Assembly: GCA_049511415.1 (NCBI GenBank)
Contig: JBEKYC010000032.1
Span: forward strand, 9,050 to 73,049
Reading direction: 5' to 3'
DNA length: 64,000 nt
From: Bog-159 sp049511415
GTDB taxonomy: Bacteria; Acidobacteriota; Terriglobia; Bryobacterales; Bryobacteraceae
The notes under the pieces were generated by a model, which was given only the letters and a program-made list of their open reading frames with translations, was not told the DNA's origin and searched no databases. The translations under genes and the position numbers were made by a program. This document shows, piece by piece, positions 15,921 to 23,035 of this stretch (position 1 is its first letter; each line of letters starts with the position of its first letter).

Positions 15921-16079
15921 CATCCGGTGATCACCCGAGTCCCGGCCCGCTCGGCGGTCCTGGGCTGAGCTCTTTTAATTCGCCATTCACCGCAGATTCG
16001 ATTCCGCCCGATAATTTTCACTGCCGCGGCAAGCGCACCGCGGGCGGCCCAGGAACACGAGGCCAAGGGCACCCGCGGA

Positions 16080-16625
16080 TGGTGTGGGCGACCGGCGAAG
16101 GCAGAGGTTTCATGCAGACCAGACGCGGGAACTCCACCGCGGGGACAGCCGAGCAGGCCCGTGAGAAGAACGCGGAACGAACCACGGAAGTTATCGCCCG
16201 GCTGCGGGAAGTTTTTGGTCCGGACGCCGTTATACGAACAGCGAACTACTCATTGAATACGAACTATTCAAACGGCTACGCCGCCAAAACACCATCGAGG
16301 TTCGCGTGAACTATCCGGCGATTACGGGCAAGGTCATCGACGTCGCAAACGAAAGCCGGCGCGAATGTCATCGGCGGAATCGAATCGTCGGCGCTCGACG
16401 AGCAGGATGCCCGCTCCGAAGCGCTGCGGCGGGCAACGGTTCAAGCGCGGGTCAATGCCGAAGCCATCGCCGCGGCTTTAAGTCTGCGGGTGGTGCGCGT
16501 CGTGCCGGCGGAAACATCGGCCGCAACTGTGCCGCCGCCCTTCCTCGTAGGCGGCGCGCGTGCGCTGGTGAAAAACAAAGAAGACCGTGGCGACGCCGGT
16601 CGAGGCCGGTACCGTCGCGCCGTGA
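16080..16625 (+). pseudogene. Decayed SIMPL-domain (DUF541) protein gene
   Basis: Pieces of one SIMPL-domain protein are readable in order but in different frames. VWATGEG near 16081 is followed by TAEQAREKNAERTTEVIARL and REVFGPDAVIRTANYSLN. After a shift come RQNTIEVRVNYPAITGKVID, then AGANVIGGIESSALDEQD, then SEALRRATVQARVNAEAI with AAALSLRVVRVVPAE. A last shift gives TVATPVEAGTVAP and a stop at 16625. At least three frameshifts and loss of the N-terminal export signal make it non-functional. SIMPL proteins are secreted or periplasmic proteins of poorly known function. Its neighbour is the convergent glycosyltransferase. Confidence 0.8.
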
Positions 16626-16643
16626 GTCTGGCCGGTGATAACG

Positions 16644-18827
16644 TTACCGGATGCGGTAAAGGTAGATCGGCCCATACTCGCCCACTTTTTCCAGGCCCCA
16701 CTCCACCTCATGTCCTGCCATGGCCGCGCCGATCCTGCCGTTGCCTTCGTCTTTGCTGGTAGAGATCAGCAAGTAGTGGAAGCCCGCGCGGCGAATCGCA
16801 CGCGTCGCCCCCAGTCGTACGTCGCCAACCTGCCGCGGCGTGGCCACTGGCTGGCCGGTCAGCAGATGCCAGGCGCCCCGCTCGCGTCCATAGAAATCAA
16901 ACGGCAGGTGCAACATGGCATCCGGCGTCATCATCACCGCGCCGCTGAGCATCTGCGGAGCGGCGAAATCCACTTCCACATACATGCCCGCGCGGATCGG
17001 CTCCCAGGTGCGCCAGCGCGTGGCCTGGTTGTCGTCGAAGGCCAGCGGCAGGTCCCACACGTTCGGCCACGCGCGCAGTTGCCAATCGGGACGATTGAGG
17101 ATCTGGTCGTCACCGGAGAAAAGCTGGATCTCGTGGATCAGCCATTCCGCCGGCGCCGCTCGCGGCACGCGAATGCGCAAGCCTTCCAGCGGACGCGGCG
17201 TCCAATCCGCCTTCACGTTGTAAATCAGGTCCGTGGGCGCCAGCGCCACACGCAGCGCATCGCCCAAATCGTCCGCCTGCGCCGTGTGCCAGAACTCCAG
17301 TACGGTGCGATCGGTGTAAGCGCGCGGCACCGAGACCAGCGAGAAGATGCGATCGCCGGGCGCGGTGTAGTCGTTCAGCAGCCGCGCGATCTGATACTGC
17401 CCTTGCAGCCTGGCCAGGTATGCGGGCTCCGATTCGATGCGCAAAGCCGCGCGCCAGGGGATACGCTCCACGCGCCACGTGTACGCCGGATGGTAGAGCG
17501 GGAAGACCTGCGGCCAACAGGCGATCGCCTGCACGGCGATGGCGGCCCATTGCAACTGCCGCGGCAGAGCCATCGCCAACGCCAGCGCCAGAAAGGGCAG
17601 GGAAGGCATCAGGAAGCGTCCGCCCGTGTTCCAGAACCAGGGCAGCGCCAGCAGCGCCGCCGCCAGCCAGCACAATCGTCCGGCGGGTTTGCGCAGCGCC
17701 AGCAGGCCGGCGGGCAGCGCAAAAAAGGCGAGTCCCATGATGCCTTGAAATGCCCCGCCCACAATGATCTCGTAAGGCACCCGCCACGCCGGCACGCCGC
17801 GCCACGAACTTAAGGCCCGCGCCAGGTCGATCTCCATCGCGGGATGGAAATACTCGTTCGGAAACAGCCGGTTGAACAGCGGCGCCAGCGGGTTGCCGGT
17901 CATGATCCCGGCCCGCAGTACCCAGGGCGCGGCCATCAGGATCGCCGCGCCCGCCAGCAGCGCCAGGGTCTTCACGTGGATGGAGCGCTCCGTGAACAGA
18001 ACGAAGGCAATCGCCAGAATCACCACCAGTCCGCCCGGCAGTTTGATCGCGTAACAAAAGCCCGCCGTGATCCCAGCGGGGATCAGGTATCGCCGGTCGC
18101 GCGTGTCGCGCCACACCAGCAGCAGATAGAAGGTGGCCAGCACGAAGAAGACCGCGCCCGCATCCGTGTAGGTGGATGTGCCCGTGATCCCGGCCATCGG
18201 CGCGCAGAAGTAGAGCACTGCCGCCGCCAGCCCCGCGCGATCCGGCAGCCCCAGCCGCCGCGCGACAGAGAGGATCAAAGGCACGCTGGCCAGCAGGAAG
18301 GCGCAATGCACCAGGCGCGCGGCCGAATGCCGTCCGAAGGCGAACGCCGGCACGAACAGCATCTCCAGGCCTTGCGGCACCATCTCGTAAAAGCCTACGC
18401 GATGCGGAAATCCGCCCAGCCGCACGTATTCGGACGTGAGTCCCAGGTGATAAGCGATGGCGTCCGGTTCCAGTTCGGGCGCCAGAGCATTGATCAGATA
18501 CAGCGCGGCGTAGCACGCCAGAGCCGCGCCCGATACAAATAAGGTGACGCGATCCGCGCGCGCCTTCACCGGATCGGCCAGCCGCGGCGCGGTATGCCGC
18601 AGCCACAAAAGCAGCCCCAGGCATACAGCGGCGAGAACGGCGAAGCTGAACCGGTTTGCCATGCCGGCGGCTAGCAGGACGAATACGATGGTGCTTTCGG
18701 CAGCCGCACCCACTGCCAGCGTGATCACGGGCGGAGCCGGCAGGCGGGAAAGACAGATATTGCCCAGCATCCACGCTACGGCCAGGGTGAAGAGCGCGCC
18801 GAAAACGATGGATGGCAGAGCTGGCAA
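16644..18827 (-). CDS. GT-C-fold membrane glycosyltransferase (PMT/ArnT-like) with discoidin-like C-terminus
   Basis: A 727-residue polytopic protein. About 12 hydrophobic segments fill residues 1-450, and the first extracytoplasmic loop carries APELEPDAIAYHLGL, matching the acidic catalytic loop of lipid-linked-sugar-using GT-C enzymes. The C-terminal 180 residues contain LAFDDNQATRWRTWEP and GMYVEVDFAAPQMLSGAVM, which resemble an F5/8 (discoidin-like) sugar-binding fold. The protein probably transfers a sugar from a polyprenyl carrier on the outer face of the membrane. The start is a TTG at 18827; no ATG fits the first membrane segment. It is divergent from the SPFH gene and convergent with the SIMPL remnant. 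Confidence 0.8.
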   Translation of the reverse strand: MPALPSIVFGALFTLAVAWMLGNICLSRLPAPPVITLAVGAAAESTIVFVLLAAGMANRFSFAVLAAVCLGLLLWLRHTAPRLADPVKARADRVTLFVSGAALACYAALYLINALAPELEPDAIAYHLGLTSEYVRLGGFPHRVGFYEMVPQGLEMLFVPAFAFGRHSAARLVHCAFLLASVPLILSVARRLGLPDRAGLAAAVLYFCAPMAGITGTSTYTDAGAVFFVLATFYLLLVWRDTRDRRYLIPAGITAGFCYAIKLPGGLVVILAIAFVLFTERSIHVKTLALLAGAAILMAAPWVLRAGIMTGNPLAPLFNRLFPNEYFHPAMEIDLARALSSWRGVPAWRVPYEIIVGGAFQGIMGLAFFALPAGLLALRKPAGRLCWLAAALLALPWFWNTGGRFLMPSLPFLALALAMALPRQLQWAAIAVQAIACWPQVFPLYHPAYTWRVERIPWRAALRIESEPAYLARLQGQYQIARLLNDYTAPGDRIFSLVSVPRAYTDRTVLEFWHTAQADDLGDALRVALAPTDLIYNVKADWTPRPLEGLRIRVPRAAPAEWLIHEIQLFSGDDQILNRPDWQLRAWPNVWDLPLAFDDNQATRWRTWEPIRAGMYVEVDFAAPQMLSGAVMMTPDAMLHLPFDFYGRERGAWHLLTGQPVATPRQVGDVRLGATRAIRRAGFHYLLISTSKDEGNGRIGAAMAGHEVEWGLEKVGEYGPIYLYRIR

Positions 18828-18920
18828 ACGAACATTGTAAACTCTGGCTCCCAGCGGCCATAACCGTAGTTATTATTGCTTCCCGCGCAGCGGTTCCCGG
18901 ACTATGGAGAAGGAGCAATC

Positions 18921-19886
18921 ATGAGTCTGCGCAGTTTCCTCGAACAGCAGTTCATCGCGGTCATTCAATGGACCGAATCGGATGCGGGCGTGCTGGCGTA
19001 TCGCTTCCCGATGTCCAACATGGAAATTCAGAGCGGCGCGAAACTGACGGTGCGCGAATCGCAGATGGCCGTGTTCGTGAATGAAGGCCGGATCGCCGAT
19101 GTCTTCGGTCCTGGCCTTTACACCCTCACCACGCGCACCCTCCCGCTGCTGACCGACCTGAAGAATTGGGATAAAGAATTCCAGTCGCCCTTCAAAAGCG
19201 ATGTCTACTTCTTCTCCACGCGGCTGCAAATCGATCAGAAGTGGGGCACGCCCACTCCCATTTCGATTCGCGACAAGGAATTCGGCGCGGTGCGCGTGCG
19301 GGCCTACGGCATCTACTCCTATCGCATCGAGAATCCGCGGGTCTTCCTCACCAGCGTAAGCGCCACCGAGGATGTCTACGAGGTGGAAAGCCTGGAAGGC
19401 CAGTTGCGCAATACCATCGTGGCCAAGCTCACCGAAGGCATCGCGCCGTTGGAAGTTGCCTTTCTGGATATGGCCGCTAATCTGGGCGATCTGACGAAGC
19501 GCGCCAGCGACCTGATCCGGCCGGCCTTCGCCGCGCTGGGGCTAAACCTGGTTTCCTTCGTGATCGAGAACCTGTCGCTGCCCGAAGAACTGCAGAAGTC
19601 CCTGGATCGGCGCATCAGCATGAACATGGTGGGCGACATGCAACGCTTTACGCAGTTTTCGGCGGCGGAGGCGCTGCCTATCGCGGCGGCCAACCCCGGG
19701 GGCGGCGCGGCCACGGGCGTGGGATTTGGCGCAGGCATCGCCATGGGCCAGACCCTCATGAACTCGGTTAAGAGTCCAGCGGCGGCGCCCACAGCCGACG
19801 CCAAGTTCTGCCTGGAGTGCGGCAAGGCGATTCCGCGGCCGGCCAAGTTCTGTCCGGAGTGCGGCAAGGCGCAGCCACAGGCTTAA
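18921..19886 (+). CDS. SPFH/band-7 domain protein with C-terminal double zinc ribbon (YdjI-like)
   Basis: A 321-residue protein beginning MSLRSFLEQQFIAVIQWTES after the ribosome-binding site AAGGAG. The SPFH domain (about 30-230) contains GAKLTVRESQMAVFVNEGRI and FGPGLYTLTTRTLPLLTDLK. A Gly/Ala-rich linker leads to a zinc ribbon with two CxxCG knuckles, FCLECGKAIPRPAKFCPECG. The layout is that of the YdjI family, which in Bacillus takes part in membrane-stress responses with PspA-like proteins. The next gene, 8 bp on, is another zinc-ribbon protein, so the pair is likely an operon. There is no transmembrane segment. Confidence 0.87.
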   Translation: MSLRSFLEQQFIAVIQWTESDAGVLAYRFPMSNMEIQSGAKLTVRESQMAVFVNEGRIADVFGPGLYTLTTRTLPLLTDLKNWDKEFQSPFKSDVYFFSTRLQIDQKWGTPTPISIRDKEFGAVRVRAYGIYSYRIENPRVFLTSVSATEDVYEVESLEGQLRNTIVAKLTEGIAPLEVAFLDMAANLGDLTKRASDLIRPAFAALGLNLVSFVIENLSLPEELQKSLDRRISMNMVGDMQRFTQFSAAEALPIAAANPGGGAATGVGFGAGIAMGQTLMNSVKSPAAAPTADAKFCLECGKAIPRPAKFCPECGKAQPQA

Positions 19887-19894
19887 GGAATCCG

Positions 19895-20374
19895 ATGGAC
19901 TGTCCAAGCTGCGGCGCGCCCCTGCGCCTCAACGACAACGGCGATTTCCTGCGCTGCGAGTATTGCCGCACGGTCTACACGCCGCCACAGAACGATGAAG
20001 GCGTGCGCCCGCTAGGCGAGGTTTCGCCGCTCGCATGCCCCATCTGCAAAGTGCCCCTGGAACAAGCGGCATTGGGTGGGCGCCGGATTCTATACTGCCG
20101 CACCTGCCAGGGCATCCTGCTTCCCATGGAGGACTTCCTGGGTATCACCGAGGAATTGCGCGTGGAACATCCGCGCGCGCATGCCATCCAGCCGGCCGTC
20201 GATCGCGGCGAGTTGCAGCGGCACATCGAATGTCCACAGTGCCACCAGCGCATGGACACGCACATGTACGAAGGCCCCGGCAATATCGTGATCGACGACT
20301 GTTCGCGTTGCGCGCTGGACTGGCTCGACAAAGGCGAGCTGATGAAGGTGGCGCGCGCTCCGGGGCGCGGCTGA
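19895..20374 (+). CDS. Small multi-zinc-ribbon protein (zf-TFIIB type)
   Basis: A 159-residue protein starting MDCPSCGAPLRLNDNGDFLR with AAGGA upstream. It carries three zinc-knuckle regions: CPSCG...CEYC (about 3-28), CPICKVPLE...YCRTCQGILL (about 48-80), which is the TFIIB-type zinc-finger pattern, and CPQCHQRMDTHMYEGPGN with DDCSRCALDWLDKGEL (about 110-145). The repeated Cx2C pairs suggest up to three bound zinc ions. Its function is unknown. Close linkage to the SPFH/zinc-ribbon gene 8 bp upstream suggests the two products work together, perhaps on a membrane assembly. Confidence 0.82.
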   Translation: MDCPSCGAPLRLNDNGDFLRCEYCRTVYTPPQNDEGVRPLGEVSPLACPICKVPLEQAALGGRRILYCRTCQGILLPMEDFLGITEELRVEHPRAHAIQPAVDRGELQRHIECPQCHQRMDTHMYEGPGNIVIDDCSRCALDWLDKGELMKVARAPGRG

Positions 20375-20378
20375 TGCG

Positions 20379-21491
20379 TTAAAGCGCTTCCGCCAGCCGG
20401 TCCAGGTCCGCCTCGTTGTTATAGAAATGCGGCGAGACGCGCAGGTTGCCGTGGCGCGCCGCGGCCAGGACGCGATGCTCCTGCAGCGCGCGCGCGATGG
20501 CCGGCGCGTCCCGGCCCTCGAACCGCGCCGTGACGATCTGCGAGTCGTAGTGCGGGGCGGCGTCGCCGGGCAGGCAGGCGCCCGCACGGCGCAGCACGGC
20601 GCGGGTCTTATCCGCCAGTTCCATGACGCGCCGCTCGATGCGCTCCGGGCCGATCGATTGCATCATCTCGATCACCGCCTCCATGGCGTAAAGCAGCGCG
20701 AAGGGCAGCATGCCGCCTTCGTATTTCTCCGCGCCGGCGGCGAATCGCGGCGATCCGTGGCGCAGGTTCTCGTGATTGCGCCAATCGCGGTCGCTGCGCC
20801 AGCCGATGACCGCCGGCTCCAGCCGCTCGCGCAACTCGGGGCTTACGTACATGAATCCGGCGCCGTTGGGCGAGAGCAGCCACTTGTAGGCATCCACGGC
20901 GAACAGGTCCGGCTGGATCGCGGGCAGATCGAAGCGTAGCGCTCCCAGGCTTTGCGTGCCGTCCAGGTACAGCAGAATCCCGCGCCGCCGCAGCTCCCGG
21001 GCCATCTCCTCAAGCGGCGGGCGGAAGCCGGTCGAATAATTCACCGTGCTGATGGCCACCACGCGCGTGCGCGGCGTCAGCGAGTCATAGAAGCGCTCCC
21101 AGGGCGTCTCCACAAATTCCACACCCCGGCTGGCCAGATGCGACGCGTAGTAATAGTGATTGGGGAATTCGTCCCGCAGCGTGATGACGCGGTCGCCGCT
21201 CTTCCAGTCCAGGCTGCCCATCAGCAGGGATAGTCCCGCGGACGCATTGTGAATGAAAGCGATGTCGGAAGCCTGGCAGCCGATGAAACCCGCCACGCGC
21301 GCGCGGATCCGGTCGGCGTCATCGAACCAATGGATGAAATCGGTGCAGGCGAATTCGTCGCGCCGCGCGAAGTGCCGCGCGACGGCGTCGGCGGCCCGCT
21401 TTGGCATCTGTCCGAAAGTCGCGGTGTTCAGATAGGTCCATGCGGCGAGCGCGGGAAACTCGCCGCGTATCTCTTCCCAATCAGGCTGCAT
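20379..21491 (-). CDS. PLP-dependent aminotransferase class V (cysteine desulfurase-like fold)
   Basis: A 370-residue fold-type I PLP enzyme. YLNTATFGQMPKRAADAV is the N-terminal substrate loop, FIHNASAGLSLLMGSLDW the phosphate-cup region, and VAISTVNYSTGFRPPLEEMA with LYLDGTQSLGALRFDL gives the Asp that binds the pyridine nitrogen. The Schiff-base lysine is in VDAYKWLLSPNGAGFMYV. Members include cysteine desulfurases, isopenicillin-N-epimerase-like enzymes and kynureninase-like proteins. No cysteine-loop signature for a desulfurase is seen, so the substrate is open. Its start overlaps the 3' end of the ProRS-like gene by 11 bp, so both are probably in one transcript. Confidence 0.87.
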   Translation of the reverse strand: MQPDWEEIRGEFPALAAWTYLNTATFGQMPKRAADAVARHFARRDEFACTDFIHWFDDADRIRARVAGFIGCQASDIAFIHNASAGLSLLMGSLDWKSGDRVITLRDEFPNHYYYASHLASRGVEFVETPWERFYDSLTPRTRVVAISTVNYSTGFRPPLEEMARELRRRGILLYLDGTQSLGALRFDLPAIQPDLFAVDAYKWLLSPNGAGFMYVSPELRERLEPAVIGWRSDRDWRNHENLRHGSPRFAAGAEKYEGGMLPFALLYAMEAVIEMMQSIGPERIERRVMELADKTRAVLRRAGACLPGDAAPHYDSQIVTARFEGRDAPAIARALQEHRVLAAARHGNLRVSPHFYNNEADLDRLAEAL

Positions 21492-22968
21492 CGTGCTCCT
21501 TCACCCGGCGCGCCACGGTTCCAGCCGCCTCCGCCGCCGGCACATCTATTATCCGATGGCCTTCCCGTTCCACCAGTTCCACCATTCCGCCGGCGGCTTT
21601 CTTCCCGATTGTGATGCGGAATGGCACGCCGATGAGATCCGCATCTTTGAACTTGACGCCTGCCCGTTCATCCCGGTCGTCCAGCAACGCATCGAGTCCC
21701 GCGCCGCGGCATGCCTGATAGATGTCCGTGGCAATCTGCCGTTGCACGGGATCGGCCATGTTTACAGGTGTGACCACGACCGCAAAAGGCGCAATCGCGG
21801 GCGGCAGGATCAGCCCGTCTTTATCGTGATTGAGTTCCACCGCCGCGGCCAGTAAGCGATCCAGGTGAATGCTGTAAGATCCGATCGTCAGCGGGACTTG
21901 CGCGCCGGCGGAATTGGTTATGTGCAAGCCGGAGCCGCCGACGCGCCGCAAAGAAGCGATCTCGATGGCCGCGCGGATCTCCAGCGGCGCGCCGCAATGG
22001 GCGCACAGGTCGCCCGCTTCCACCTGCCGCAGATCCACGAAATCCGCCTGGAAATCTTCTTCGGGTGTGACGAAGCGCAAATGGTAATCGTCGCGGTTCG
22101 CGCCTGCAATCATATTGCGGCGTCCGCGCAGCGCCTCGTCCGAGAGTATCCGCAGCCCCGTGACGCCGACCGGTCCCAGCGATCCGGGATCGGCGCCGAA
22201 CACCGCCCGAATCTCCGCGGCATTCGCGGGACGAAACCGCGCATCGCCGGTGTGCGCGGCGAATTTGGTTTCGCTCAACTGATGATCGCCGCGCACCAGC
22301 ACCAGAACCAGCTCGCCGTGCGCCATCAGCACCAGGCTCTTCATCTGCGCGCTTTCCGGCAAGCCGGTGAATTGGCTCACGTCGGCGATAGTCTTGCGCC
22401 CCGGCGTGTGGAACGCTTCCGGTGTCAAATCTCCCGCCGGATCCGGCATGGCCGGTTTCGGCTGCGCCGCGGCTGTATCCGAGTTCGACTGAAAGCCGCA
22501 GGCGCGGCAGGCGGCCATCTGTTGTTCGCCGCCTTCGGATGGCAGCATAAACTCGCCCGCCGGGCGCTCCACGCGGCATTGCTTGAGCACGCGCGTGAAA
22601 GCCTCGCGATGCATTTGGGTGGCGTCATGGAGACCCGCCGCATCCGCATGCAACGACCAAGACTCCTGCTGGAGGCCGGACTGATACCAGATTTGCGGCA
22701 GTTGCTTATAGCTGCGCAAGTCGCTGTGCGCCACAGCCATTACGTCCGGCGTGGAGAGCCGCATTTCCTGCGCGCCCATGGCTTCCATTTCTGTCCGCAC
22801 CAGAGCGGCCATTTTCCCGAGCGACCGCTGTCCCAGAAACAGCCAGGCAACCGCGCCGTCCGCCGCCTGCCGCACGAATCCGGCGCGCAGCAGCAATTGC
22901 CGGTTGACTGCCGCGGGCTGCACCGGGCTTTCCCGCAGCGTGGGTATAAATAGTGCGCTCCAGAGCAT
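21481..22968 (-). CDS. Prolyl-tRNA-synthetase-like paralog lacking catalytic motif 2; editing domain retained
   Basis: A 495-residue relative of bacterial-type ProRS (normally about 570). The N-terminus (LFIPTLRESPVQPAAVNRQL, LLRAGFVRQAADG) and the C-terminal anticodon-binding domain (APFAVVVTPVNMADPVQRQI, LDALLDDRDERAGVKFKDAD) are clear. About 40 residues between TPDVM and LRSYKQLPQ, which hold the GPTHEE motif, are missing. The FRDExRPRFG motif 2 is replaced by a short SGLQQESWSLHAD. Motif 3 reads TIGSYSIHLDRLL instead of MGCYGIGVTR. The INS/YbaK-like editing domain is kept, with the expected lysine in SAQMKSLVLMA. It is therefore unlikely to charge tRNA; a deacylase role is inferred. Confidence 0.8.
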   Translation of the reverse strand: MLWSALFIPTLRESPVQPAAVNRQLLLRAGFVRQAADGAVAWLFLGQRSLGKMAALVRTEMEAMGAQEMRLSTPDVMAVAHSDLRSYKQLPQIWYQSGLQQESWSLHADAAGLHDATQMHREAFTRVLKQCRVERPAGEFMLPSEGGEQQMAACRACGFQSNSDTAAAQPKPAMPDPAGDLTPEAFHTPGRKTIADVSQFTGLPESAQMKSLVLMAHGELVLVLVRGDHQLSETKFAAHTGDARFRPANAAEIRAVFGADPGSLGPVGVTGLRILSDEALRGRRNMIAGANRDDYHLRFVTPEEDFQADFVDLRQVEAGDLCAHCGAPLEIRAAIEIASLRRVGGSGLHITNSAGAQVPLTIGSYSIHLDRLLAAAVELNHDKDGLILPPAIAPFAVVVTPVNMADPVQRQIATDIYQACRGAGLDALLDDRDERAGVKFKDADLIGVPFRITIGKKAAGGMVELVEREGHRIIDVPAAEAAGTVARRVKEHDAA

Positions 22969-23035
22969 GCGGAGCGTCTATCTTAGCACTGCGGGCCATA
23001 AGAGCCGTCTTGTAGAATTGGGATATACATCCTTC

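Larger units (their letters stand above)
15680..16079. other. Gene-free stretch with promoter box, nested inverted repeat and 10-bp tandem repeat
   Basis: No credible coding frame was found here. On the minus strand TATAAT (15690-15685) is a good -10 box for the phosphatase gene; a -35 box is poor. A nested inverted repeat occupies 15707-15768 and four 10-bp units occupy 15881-15920 (listed separately). The region just before 16080 merges with the SIMPL remnant. Confidence 0.6.

Noticed and set aside
17110..18918. Long antisense frame of about 600 codons over the GT-C gene
   Set aside because: Its translation is Arg/Gly/Ala-rich with no domain pattern, and the opposite strand encodes a clear membrane protein. 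GC-rich DNA often yields such shadows; the same applies to the long antisense frames over mfd, malQ and the GH2 gene.
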